Of a DNA stretch of 64,000 nt, positions 56,821 to 64,000 are shown one piece after another. The notes under the pieces are model-generated. The model had not been told where the DNA came from. It did not search any database and saw only the letters and a program-made list of their open reading frames with translations. The translations under genes were made by a program, and so were the position numbers. Every line of letters begins with the position of its first letter. The stretch's first letter is position 1. Origin of the DNA: Ascidiaceihabitans sp. (GTDB lineage: Bacteria > Pseudomonadota > Alphaproteobacteria > Rhodobacterales > Rhodobacteraceae); the NCBI GenBank assembly GCA_028248455.1, contig JAOKHV010000001.1, positions 123,384 through 187,383 on the forward strand, in the 5' to 3' direction.

Positions 56821-57726
56821 GTGACTGATCAAAAAAATCTCTCTGGCCACGCATGGGCCGAAATGCTGGTGCTTGCACTGATATGGGGTGGATCGTTCCT
56901 CTCTATTCGCATCGCACTTGTTGAAATATCGCCCCTGATGTCAGTGGCCCATCGCGTAACGTGGGCCATGTTGGTTCTATGGGTCGTTGTCGCGATGATG
57001 CGCATTCCCCTGCCCCGAAATCCCAGAATATGGTTTGCATTTCTTGTGATGGGATTGCTGAATAACGTCATCCCATTCATACTGATGGCTTGGGGCCAGT
57101 TGCATATCGAATCTGGCCTAACCTCAATTCTGAACGCCTTTACCGCCGTTGTTGGCGTGGTCATGGCAGCCCTATTCTTTTCAGACGAACGTTTGACGCC
57201 GCGCAAAATAATTGGCGTGGTGTTAGGTTTCTTTGGGGTTGTAGTCGCGATTGGCCTTGAGAACTTCGAAAATTTCGATTTGCGTAGCTTGGCTCAACTT
57301 GCTGTTATTGGTGGCACGGTTGCTTATGCAGTTGCAGGTGTTTGGGCGCGCAAGAATTTGGTGGGAATGCCCCCTCAATTGGCAGCCGCGGGTATGTTGA
57401 CGGGTGCCACTGTCATAATGCTGCCTTTGGTTTACTTCGTTGAGGGCCTGCCAACCTTTGATCTGCAACCCCGAACACTGATCGCAATTGGGTATTACGC
57501 TGTGATCGCAACCGCTGCGGCTTACTTGTTGTATTACCGCGTTTTAGCCATGGCTGGCAGCGGTAACCTGATGTTGGTCACGCTGTTGGTCGCCCCAGTT
57601 GCAATCACGCTGGGTGCCGTTATTTTAAGTGAAAAACTGTCGGCCAATGCCCTCATTGGGTTTGTCATTTTGGCCCTCGGGTTGATCATCGTAGATGGAC
57701 GGGCTTGGAAAGCACTACGTGGATAA
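56821..57726 (+). CDS. EamA-family (DMT) membrane transporter, second copy
   Basis: The 301-residue protein has ten hydrophobic segments in two EamA repeats (EMLVLALIWGGSFLSIRIAL; NNVIPFILMAWGQLHIESGL; GSGNLMLVTLLVAPVAITLG). The start used here is GTG at 56821, with ATG codons further in. It is probably a metabolite exporter. It is the second such gene within 2 kb; sequence similarity between the two is low beyond the fold. Confidence 0.85.
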   Translation: MTDQKNLSGHAWAEMLVLALIWGGSFLSIRIALVEISPLMSVAHRVTWAMLVLWVVVAMMRIPLPRNPRIWFAFLVMGLLNNVIPFILMAWGQLHIESGLTSILNAFTAVVGVVMAALFFSDERLTPRKIIGVVLGFFGVVVAIGLENFENFDLRSLAQLAVIGGTVAYAVAGVWARKNLVGMPPQLAAAGMLTGATVIMLPLVYFVEGLPTFDLQPRTLIAIGYYAVIATAAAYLLYYRVLAMAGSGNLMLVTLLVAPVAITLGAVILSEKLSANALIGFVILALGLIIVDGRAWKALRG

Positions 57727-57801
57727 CACGACTGCCAAGTGATTGACCCAAAACCATCAGCGGTTTAGGACATAGCAACACTATTCTCGCAGGATTTCGC
57801 A

Positions 57802-58659
57802 ATGCTTTACCCAACCAAAGACGCATGGGCCGCTGCCCCTAACAAACGGGTTATGGTTTTTGGCATGTCTGGTTTGGGCAAAACGCATATGTCCACTATC
57901 CTGCGCGACACGGGCGACTGGTTCCACTACAGCATCGATTACCGCATCGGGACGCGTTACATGGGTGAATACATTGTCAATTCGTGTATCAAAGCCGCTA
58001 TGGTTCACCCATATTTGCGCGAAATGCTGCGTCAGGATGCGATCTATTTAGCACCCAATGTACACACCCATGACCTGGGAGCTGTATCAACATATTTGGG
58101 CAAGCCCGGCGATCTAACCCTCGGAGGTCTCAGCATTGAAGAATATAAAGAGCGTCAGGATCAATTCCGTTCAGCAGAAATAGCAGCGCTGAATGACACT
58201 GCATATTTCGCGGATCGCGCAACCAACCTTTATGGCTATCCACATTTTATCTGTGACACAGGTGGCTCCATTTGCGAGTGGGTTAAAGCGACAGACGACA
58301 GTGATGCGTTGATGTCCGAATTAAGTGCCAATTGTTTGCCACTGTGGATTAAAGGCGATGACGCCCATACGGCCGAACTGGTATGTCGTTTCGATAAGGC
58401 TCCTAAACCGATGGCTTATCAGCCCGAATTTCTTGCTAAGTCATGGACCGAATATATAAATGAAAACAGTATATCAGGCGACAAAGTTAATCCTGATGCA
58501 TTCGTACGATGGACCTATGCGCGCGCTCTTGAACACCGCCAGCCCCGTTATGAGGCTATGGCACGCTGGGGCGTTACGGTGACTGCGGATGAAGTCGCAT
58601 CTTTAAAGTCAGCTGCAGATTTTGATGCATTGATCGGTCACGCTATCGATCGAATGTGA
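57802..58659 (+). CDS. P-loop NTP-binding protein of unknown function
   Basis: The 285-residue protein has a Walker A-like MVFGMSGLGKTHMSTIL near residue 20 and ATP-kinase-like acidic residues further on (FICDTGGSICEWV). No ABC signature or kinase substrate motif is apparent. It lies just upstream of metA, with 105 bases between, a pairing I believe recurs in Rhodobacteraceae. Function unknown; a role linked to methionine or to membrane proteins is speculative. Confidence 0.75.
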   Translation: MLYPTKDAWAAAPNKRVMVFGMSGLGKTHMSTILRDTGDWFHYSIDYRIGTRYMGEYIVNSCIKAAMVHPYLREMLRQDAIYLAPNVHTHDLGAVSTYLGKPGDLTLGGLSIEEYKERQDQFRSAEIAALNDTAYFADRATNLYGYPHFICDTGGSICEWVKATDDSDALMSELSANCLPLWIKGDDAHTAELVCRFDKAPKPMAYQPEFLAKSWTEYINENSISGDKVNPDAFVRWTYARALEHRQPRYEAMARWGVTVTADEVASLKSAADFDALIGHAIDRM

Positions 58660-58764
58660 GGCAAGACTGACATCTGTTTAAGCAACTTGTGATTGCCTGA
58701 TACTGGAAACAGACGCACCTCACAGCAAACTCTGCACTACGAATATATAATCAGGACTAAAATT

Positions 58765-59682
58765 ATGCCGATCAAAATTCCAGCGACACTGCCAGCCTTT
58801 GACGTGCTTTCGCGCGAGGGTGTATCAGTAATGGACGAAGACGCGGCCGCACGCCAAGATATCCGCCCTTTGCGCATTGCGTTGCTGAACCTGATGCCCA
58901 AGAAGATTCAGACAGAAAACCAGTTTGCACGCCTTATCGGTGCGACGCCCCTTCAGATTGATTTGAACCTGATCCGCATGTCTGATCACAAGACGCGCAA
59001 TACGGCTGCTGAACATATGGAAAGCTTCTATCGCCCGTTCTCTGAGGTGAAGGACGAGAAGTTTGATGGCTTGATCATCACCGGTGCACCAATTGAGCAC
59101 CTCGAGTTCGAAGACGTCGATTACTGGAATGAACTGACCGAGGTCATGAACTGGACCCAAACCAATGTGCACTCAACGATGGGTGTATGCTGGGGAGGCA
59201 TGGCAATGATCAATCACTTTCACGGCGTCAAAAAACATATGCTGGATGACAAAGCTTTTGGCTGTTTTCGCCACAACAACCTCGATTCCAGATCACCTTA
59301 TTTACAAGGATTTTCAGATGATTGCGTTATTCCAACCAGTCGTTGGACTGAAATGCATCAATCAGAGATCAATGCCAGTGATGGTCTAAAAACATTGCTT
59401 GGAAGCGACGAAGTCGGCCCTTGTGTCGTCCAAGACTCCAAGCATCGCGGCGTTTATATCTTTAGCCATTTTGAATATGACAGCGGGACATTGAAACAAG
59501 AATATGATCGTGATGTTGAGGCAGGAACACCAATCAACATTCCGACCAACTACTATCCAGGTGATGATCCATCCCAAGAACCTACCAACCGTTGGCGCAG
59601 CCATGCCCACTTGTTTTACGGCAACTGGCTGAACAGCATCTATCAAACAACCCCCTTTGAGATGGATGATATCGGTGCTTAA
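58765..59682 (+). CDS. metA: Homoserine O-acyltransferase
   Basis: The 305-residue enzyme acylates homoserine at the first committed step of methionine synthesis. [38 protein letters not shown], the nucleophile Cys in [10 protein letters not shown] and the His in FSHFEYD are visible. Whether the acyl group is succinyl or acetyl cannot be told from this alone. I chose the ATG at 58765 ([10 protein letters not shown]) since the frame upstream is non-conserved. Confidence 0.94.
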   Translation: MPIKIPATLPAFDVLSREGVSVMDEDAAARQDIRPLRIALLNLMPKKIQTENQFARLIGATPLQIDLNLIRMSDHKTRNTAAEHMESFYRPFSEVKDEKFDGLIITGAPIEHLEFEDVDYWNELTEVMNWTQTNVHSTMGVCWGGMAMINHFHGVKKHMLDDKAFGCFRHNNLDSRSPYLQGFSDDCVIPTSRWTEMHQSEINASDGLKTLLGSDEVGPCVVQDSKHRGVYIFSHFEYDSGTLKQEYDRDVEAGTPINIPTNYYPGDDPSQEPTNRWRSHAHLFYGNWLNSIYQTTPFEMDDIGA

Positions 59683-60628
59683 GCACATCTCTATGCTGAT
59701 CTTTGTGGCGATGGTTTTGGCCGTCGCAGCCACCCTGTGGCGCTTAGCGCAAAACGCCAAACGTGCGACCGCTCAATTTCCAGCGCAGGGAACCTTTGTC
59801 CAAGTCGCTGGACATCCAGTACATTACGTCGAGATGGGAAGTGGCCCAGCCTTGATTCTTATCCATGGATCATTAGGCAATACACGGGACTTCACATTTG
59901 GGCTGGCCGAAAAACTGGCTCAATCCTACCGCGTCCTCATATTTGACCGCCCCGGTCTGGGCTATACGCCTGAATTGGCATCGTTTGGTGTTTCAGTTAT
60001 GGATCAAGCAGAGCTATTGGCCTCCGCGGCACAAGCTCTTGGTGCTGACAAACCTATCGTTGCGGGGCAAAGCCTTGGCGGTGCGATAGCCCTTGCATGG
60101 GCTGTTACCCGTCCCGATAACATCGCTGCCGCGGTATCAATCTCTGGAGTTGCCTACCCTTGGAGAGGCGAATTGGACGCACTGACTGGAGCATTGGCAC
60201 ATCCTCTCAGCGGACCAGTCCTTTCACGTCTTGCAGCAGCTTGGGTCAGCAATGAATACGTCGCCAAAAGCCTGAATGAGACGTTCCAGCCCCAAGAACC
60301 CGTTTCAGGCTATGCCAGCCATATTGGCATACCACTAATCTTGCGTCCCTCTTCCTTGATGGCAAATGCGCGTCAACGTAAAACCCTAAAGGAAGATCTG
60401 CGCGCGATATCAGATCGATACGCAGCGCTCACCCTCCCACTTGAGATCGTGCACGGCGATATGGATACCATTGTGCCACTTCATGTTCACTCAAAGCGCT
60501 TAGTGGAAGACGTGGAAGGTGCAAATCTGGTCACGCTTGAGGGGATTGGCCATATGCCGCAGCATCTCTCACATAATGCCGTAATTGCAGCAATTCATCG
60601 CGCGGCGTCACGTGCGGGTTTGCGTTAA
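59666..60628 (+). CDS. Alpha/beta hydrolase with N-terminal membrane anchor
   Basis: The protein of about 320 residues begins with a hydrophobic helix ([19 protein letters not shown]), then the hydrolase core: [14 protein letters not shown], nucleophile elbow [12 protein letters not shown] with Ser, acid near [11 protein letters not shown] and His in GIGHMPQHL. The start is uncertain; ATG 59666, GTG 59675 or ATG 59693 all fit, and the first two overlap metA. It probably hydrolyses an ester or amide; the substrate is unknown. Confidence 0.82.
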   Translation: MISVLKHISMLIFVAMVLAVAATLWRLAQNAKRATAQFPAQGTFVQVAGHPVHYVEMGSGPALILIHGSLGNTRDFTFGLAEKLAQSYRVLIFDRPGLGYTPELASFGVSVMDQAELLASAAQALGADKPIVAGQSLGGAIALAWAVTRPDNIAAAVSISGVAYPWRGELDALTGALAHPLSGPVLSRLAAAWVSNEYVAKSLNETFQPQEPVSGYASHIGIPLILRPSSLMANARQRKTLKEDLRAISDRYAALTLPLEIVHGDMDTIVPLHVHSKRLVEDVEGANLVTLEGIGHMPQHLSHNAVIAAIHRAASRAGLR

Positions 60629-60682
60629 GTGGCCCACTGCCACATATAGATGTAAAGAACAGTTACATTAAGGATCTGGACA

Positions 60683-61542
60683 ATGACCCTACCTTTTGAC
60701 GGCGGTATCAGTGCGTTTTTCAATAACCTTGCACCAGACAGTGTGCGTAACGCGATTAAAGGTTCTGACAAAAGCGACATCATCAACAGCAACTATCCAC
60801 ATTAAGAACGGTTGGCACGTAAGGCCTATGAAGGGCAGTTGGCGAAGTTACAGATCGAACTGGTCAAGATGCAGGCTTGGGCCAAAGAAATAGGTTCACG
60901 TGTTGCTATTGTTTTTGAAGGTCGTGTTTCAGCAGGCAAAGGTGGGACAATCAAACGGTTCCGCGAAAACTTGAACCCACGCGGCGCACGTGTTGTTGCC
61001 CTGTCTAAACCAACTGAAAAAGAAATGGTTGAATGGTATTTCCAACGTTATATCAAACATCTACCAACCGTAGGCGGCATGACTTTTTTGACCGCAGCTA
61101 GTATAACCGCGGTGTCGTGGAACATGTGTTTGGCTTTTGCAAACCAGAAGAGCGCGAAGTGTTTTTCAACCAAGTCAAAGACGTTAAAAAGATGATCACC
61201 AGCGACGGTGTACATCTGTTCAAATTCTGGCTGAACGTTGGGCGTGAAGAGCAGCTACGCCGTTTTTTGGGCCGCGAAAGCGATCCACCCAAGCAATGGA
61301 AACTAAGCTGGATTGACTTCGAAGGATTGAAAAAGTGGAACGAGTATTCTGCCGCAATCTCAAAAACGCTTGAGTGATCTCACTGCGTTGTCGCCCCTTG
61401 GACAATCATTCGCTCGGACGACAAACGTCGCGCGCGCTTGAATGCAATTCGTACAGTTCTGCACGCTCTGGATTACACAAACAAAAACGCCAGGGCGATC
61501 GGAGACATTGATACAGCCATCTGTGGTGGGCCGGACATCTGA
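60683..61542 (+). pseudogene. ppk2: Polyphosphate kinase 2 gene with three stops and a one-base deletion
   Basis: The sequence from 60683 reads as PPK2 ([20 protein letters not shown], with Walker A-like [34 protein letters not shown]). Lesions: TAA at 60803-60805; one T missing in a T run near 61083-61089; TAG at 61099-61101 where homologues have Trp; TGA at 61375-61377. After each the family sequence resumes ([59 protein letters not shown]). It ends at TGA 61540, two bases before the tetR start. It is inactive. Confidence 0.88.
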
Positions 61543-61543
61543 A

Positions 61544-62161
61544 ATGTCTAAACGCGGCTATCATCACGGCAACTTAAAACAGGCGTTAATCAACGCAGCC
61601 TTGACCCTGATCGAGACCAAAGGCCCAACAGATTTCACGCTGTCCGAAGCGTCTAAAACGGCGGGCGTCACCCCTGCTGCGGTATACCGACATTTTGACG
61701 GACGCGAAGACCTGATCGCCGAAGCCGCGCGTCAAGGATATGACATGTTTGCTGACCTGGTGGAGTTTGCCTATCAATCAGGCCAACCCTCAGCCATGGC
61801 TGCGTTTGGGGCAACTGGGCGTGCATATTTGGCATTAGCGCGAAAATACCCAGGGCACTACATCGCGATGTTTGAACGTAGCATTTCGGTCAACCGAACA
61901 CCTGAATTAGCTGCAGCCTCAAAGCCTACCAATGACGTTTTAGAAAAAGCCGCTGCTGATCTGAGCGAGCATATCCCTGTCGTAAAATGCCCACCTACAT
62001 CCATGTTCAGCGCACATATCTGGGCCATGAGCCACGGCGTGGTTGAGCTATTTTCCCGTAATTCGCCGGGACGCACGTCGCCGTTTCCACCAGAAGACTT
62101 GCTAGAAACTGGGATTGGAATTTATCTGCACGGATTAGGGTTGATTGGCGCGGACGATTAA
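61544..62161 (+). CDS. TetR-family transcriptional regulator
   Basis: The 205-residue protein has an N-terminal [23 protein letters not shown] and [21 protein letters not shown], followed by an all-helical ligand-binding domain. I chose the ATG at 61544 ([10 protein letters not shown]); longer frames reach back into the ppk2 pseudogene. It starts one base after the ppk2 stop and ends four bases into the convergent LLM gene. Its target is not known. Confidence 0.88.
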   Translation: MSKRGYHHGNLKQALINAALTLIETKGPTDFTLSEASKTAGVTPAAVYRHFDGREDLIAEAARQGYDMFADLVEFAYQSGQPSAMAAFGATGRAYLALARKYPGHYIAMFERSISVNRTPELAAASKPTNDVLEKAAADLSEHIPVVKCPPTSMFSAHIWAMSHGVVELFSRNSPGRTSPFPPEDLLETGIGIYLHGLGLIGADD

Positions 62162-63144
62162 GTGGCCAGTATATGATCCATTGCACCCGCTGCAATCTCG
62201 AAGGATTTAACCCGCGCTGCATGATCATGGATTTGACTTGTTAGGATCATCTCGTCGGGTTCGTAAATCTCAATCAAACTTTCCAAGTGTTTGCGCACCG
62301 TCTCTGGCGAACCTGTTGCCGAAACCCGTAACATTGGTTCGACACTGCGCCGCATTCTCTCACCAATCGCAGCATCAATGTCTTTCACAGGTCGTGGCAG
62401 TTTGCCTCGGGTACCCGTTTGCATACGCGCAAAGGCTTGTTGCATCGAGGTCCGTAAGTAAGCCCCCTCATTATTGGTATCCGCAGCAAAGACATTGGCC
62501 GCCAACACAAAATATGGCTCTGTCAACTTAGCGGATGGCTTAAAGTTACGGCGATAAATGTATGCCGCTTCTTCCAAAGCAGCGGGCGCGAAATGTGAGG
62601 CGAACGCATATGGCAGGCCAAAATGTGCAGCCAATTGCGCACCGTAGAGTGAAGACCCCAAAATCCATATTGGTACATGCGTTCCCTCACCCGGCAATGC
62701 ACGTACAGCGGCCTGTGGTTGGGGATCACCCAAAAGGGTCATCAATTCATGTACATCCGCGGGAAAGTCATCGCTGCCAGTGCGGCGCAATGCGTGGTAA
62801 ACGGCTTGGTCCCCGCCAGGTGCACGACCAAGTCCCAAGTCTATACGATCACCATGAAGCGTGGCCAATGTTCCGAACTGCTCAGCGATCAATAGCGGTG
62901 CATGATTGGGCAGCATGATACCACCCGCGCCCACACGAATGGTTTTGGTTTGGCTGGCAACATGACCGATCAACACCGAGGTCGCCGCACTCGCAATACC
63001 TGCCATGTTGTGGTGTTCGGCCATCCAGTAGCGGTGATAGCCCAAGTTCTCGGCTCGTTGAGCAAGATCAACCATATTCAACATCGCATGGGCCGCGTCT
63101 GAACCTTCGGGAACAGGAGCAAGATCAAGGACTGAGAATTTCAT
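62158..63144 (-). CDS. LLM-class flavin-dependent oxidoreductase
   Basis: The 328-residue protein is a luciferase-like monooxygenase: [46 protein letters not shown] and [11 protein letters not shown] are all family-typical of the MsnO8-like group. It uses reduced FMN; the substrate is not known. It overlaps the stop codon of the tetR gene by four bases in a convergent arrangement. Confidence 0.9.
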   Translation of the reverse strand: MKFSVLDLAPVPEGSDAAHAMLNMVDLAQRAENLGYHRYWMAEHHNMAGIASAATSVLIGHVASQTKTIRVGAGGIMLPNHAPLLIAEQFGTLATLHGDRIDLGLGRAPGGDQAVYHALRRTGSDDFPADVHELMTLLGDPQPQAAVRALPGEGTHVPIWILGSSLYGAQLAAHFGLPYAFASHFAPAALEEAAYIYRRNFKPSAKLTEPYFVLAANVFAADTNNEGAYLRTSMQQAFARMQTGTRGKLPRPVKDIDAAIGERMRRSVEPMLRVSATGSPETVRKHLESLIEIYEPDEMILTSQIHDHAARVKSFEIAAGAMDHILAT

Positions 63145-63223
63145 AAGCAGGTTCCTATTGTTATACTCAATCTAGTCACACCTAAGTGCAATCACCAGTG
63201 GCATGCCCTAAGCAATCGAAAAA

Positions 63224-63245
63224 GGGCGCGCCAATCGGCACGCCC
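63224..63245 (-). terminator. Rho-independent terminator after the RTX gene
   Basis: GGGCGCGCC and GGCACGCCC pair with one mismatch around a four-base loop, followed by TTTTT on the minus strand. It lies downstream of the minus-strand RTX gene ending at 63384. Confidence 0.75.
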
Positions 63246-63383
63246 CATTCCAAAATCGTAAGTAAATATTAACGCTTCGAGAACTGGAAGATAAGATTAC
63301 CTATACGATATCATATAGTTAAGATACACTTAAAAACATCGTGACTTAATCGTGAATTATCCACTGTCTTCGAGTCCCGAACG

Positions 63384-64000
63384 CTACAAGATGAAGTCAT
63401 ACACATAGAGATCATCAACACTTGCGACGAAGATCTCAAAGTCGTGGATTGTATCTCCGTTAACATCGCCTCTCACCAAGACATTGCTGCCACTGTCCTT
63501 AGTCCAGACAGAGTTAGCAGCCGCTCCATCTGACGAGAACAAGAAGTTCTGATCACCAGCCAAATCTTCATTTGCATCAATTGTGCGCAAGTGAATATCA
63601 TCTTCACCGCTGTCGAATTCAAATATACGATCTCGTTGAGAGCCTTTGACTGTTTCGTCTATATCCCGGAATATGAATATATCTCTATCACTATCGCTTC
63701 CAGCATACATGTAGTCACGACCATCCCCACCTTCGAGTGTATCTTTCCCATTGCCGCCATACAGCTTGTCGTTGTTGTTACCGCCATACAGCTTATCGTT
63801 ATTATTGCCGCCTTGCAGGTTGTCGTTGCCATTCTTCCCTTGAAGAATGTCATTACCGTTATTGCCCTTCAGGGTGTTGTTACCAGTAGTGCCGTAGAAC
63901 TTGTCGACACCCTTACCACCTGATGCATGCTCGATATTCTTAATAATGTCTGTGCCGTAGCCAGTGTTCTGACCGGTTGTCGTCGCAAGATTAACAACAG
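63384..64000 (-). CDS. RTX calcium-binding repeat protein, C-terminal part
   Basis: The gene enters from the right edge and ends at the TAG at 63384, so about 205 C-terminal residues are visible. The edge segment NTGYGTDIIKNIEHASGG and repeated GGNNNDKLYGG, GNNGNDILQGKNGND and GGNGKDTLEGGDGRD units are RTX nonapeptide calcium-binding repeats. The end (SGEDDIHLRTIDANEDLAGDQN; DINGDTIHDFEIFVA-like) resembles type I secretion serralysin/hemolysin-type C-termini. Such proteins are secreted through a type I system. The full length and activity cannot be seen. Confidence 0.85.
   Translation of the reverse strand, partial: VVNLATTTGQNTGYGTDIIKNIEHASGGKGVDKFYGTTGNNTLKGNNGNDILQGKNGNDNLQGGNNNDKLYGGNNNDKLYGGNGKDTLEGGDGRDYMYAGSDSDRDIFIFRDIDETVKGSQRDRIFEFDSGEDDIHLRTIDANEDLAGDQNFLFSSDGAAANSVWTKDSGSNVLVRGDVNGDTIHDFEIFVASVDDLYVYDFIL

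Noticed and set aside
58660..58764. A SAM-II riboswitch upstream of metA
   Set aside because: Alphaproteobacterial metA often has one, and a TGTGATT stretch and a TCTGTTT/AAACAGA pairing are present, but the pseudoknot elements and conserved loop are not convincing.
1..64000. CRISPR arrays, prophage or insertion sequences
   Set aside because: No regularly spaced repeats, transposase or phage genes were seen, even near the decayed genes.

Overview
The window looks like chromosome from a marine alphaproteobacterium of the Rhodobacteraceae (Roseobacter group). The evidence is gene content and order typical of that family: rpmF-plsX-fabH-ihfA-MerR-tRNA-Pro; erpA/dgt/argS/SPOR/nagZ/scpA/scpB; dusB(nifR3)-ntrB-ntrC-ntrY-ntrX-trkA-trkH-hfq-hflX; and ispD-ispF-pgpA-cinA. 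NtrC lacks the sigma-54 contact motif, DksA has a single cysteine, and several family-restricted hypothetical proteins are present. Base composition is moderate with A+T-rich intergenic gaps. I saw no insertion sequence, prophage or CRISPR array. The many decayed genes fit a lineage with relaxed selection or high genome flux (polar roseobacters such as Octadecabacter come to mind), but the genus cannot be fixed from this window.

Layout. 1-6.4 kb: partial FAD oxidoreductase, cupin, anmK, tyrS, ABC-F ATPase, broken olsB, bamE. 6.5-11.3 kb: yceD, rpmF, plsX, fabH, ihfA, a MerR-type regulator and tRNA-Pro(GGG). 11.4-19.6 kb: dcd, then a minus-strand run scpB/scpA/nagZ/SPOR/argS/dgt facing erpA. 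19.6-21.3 kb: a small repeat-containing peptide gene and a larger partner gene disrupted by two single-base indels, then an A+T-rich gap with DnaA-box-like sites. 21.3-29.8 kb: xthA, an FAD monooxygenase, dksA, a MoxR/vWA operon interrupted by a dead GNAT gene and a frameshifted lipoprotein, a P450 remnant and an M48 protease. 29.8-41.7 kb: hflX, hfq, trkH, trkA and the two Ntr two-component systems plus dusB, all on the minus strand. 41.9-49.6 kb: ispD, ispF, pgpA, cinA, amt, an MmgE/PrpD protein, a RatA-like protein, hpt, two related small exported proteins (one broken) and lipA. 49.7-64 kb: a broken helix-turn-helix gene, an MttB-family methyltransferase, guaA, two EamA transporters flanking a FadL-type porin pseudogene, a P-loop protein, metA, an alpha/beta hydrolase, a ppk2 pseudogene, a TetR regulator, an LLM flavoenzyme and the end of an RTX protein.

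The most striking property is the density of decaying genes: nine loci in 64 kb carry in-frame stops, frameshifts or truncations (olsB, the partner of the repeat peptide, GNAT, DUF2927 lipoprotein, P450, small exported protein, HTH/DUF6456-like, FadL-like, PPK2). At least three of the stops lie where homologues have tryptophan (TGG to TGA or TAG). Core housekeeping genes around them are intact, which argues against uniformly poor sequence quality. The best candidate for something undescribed is the gene pair at 19.6-21.0 kb, whose small product carries four variants of a GD-x-FMSGS-AP motif.
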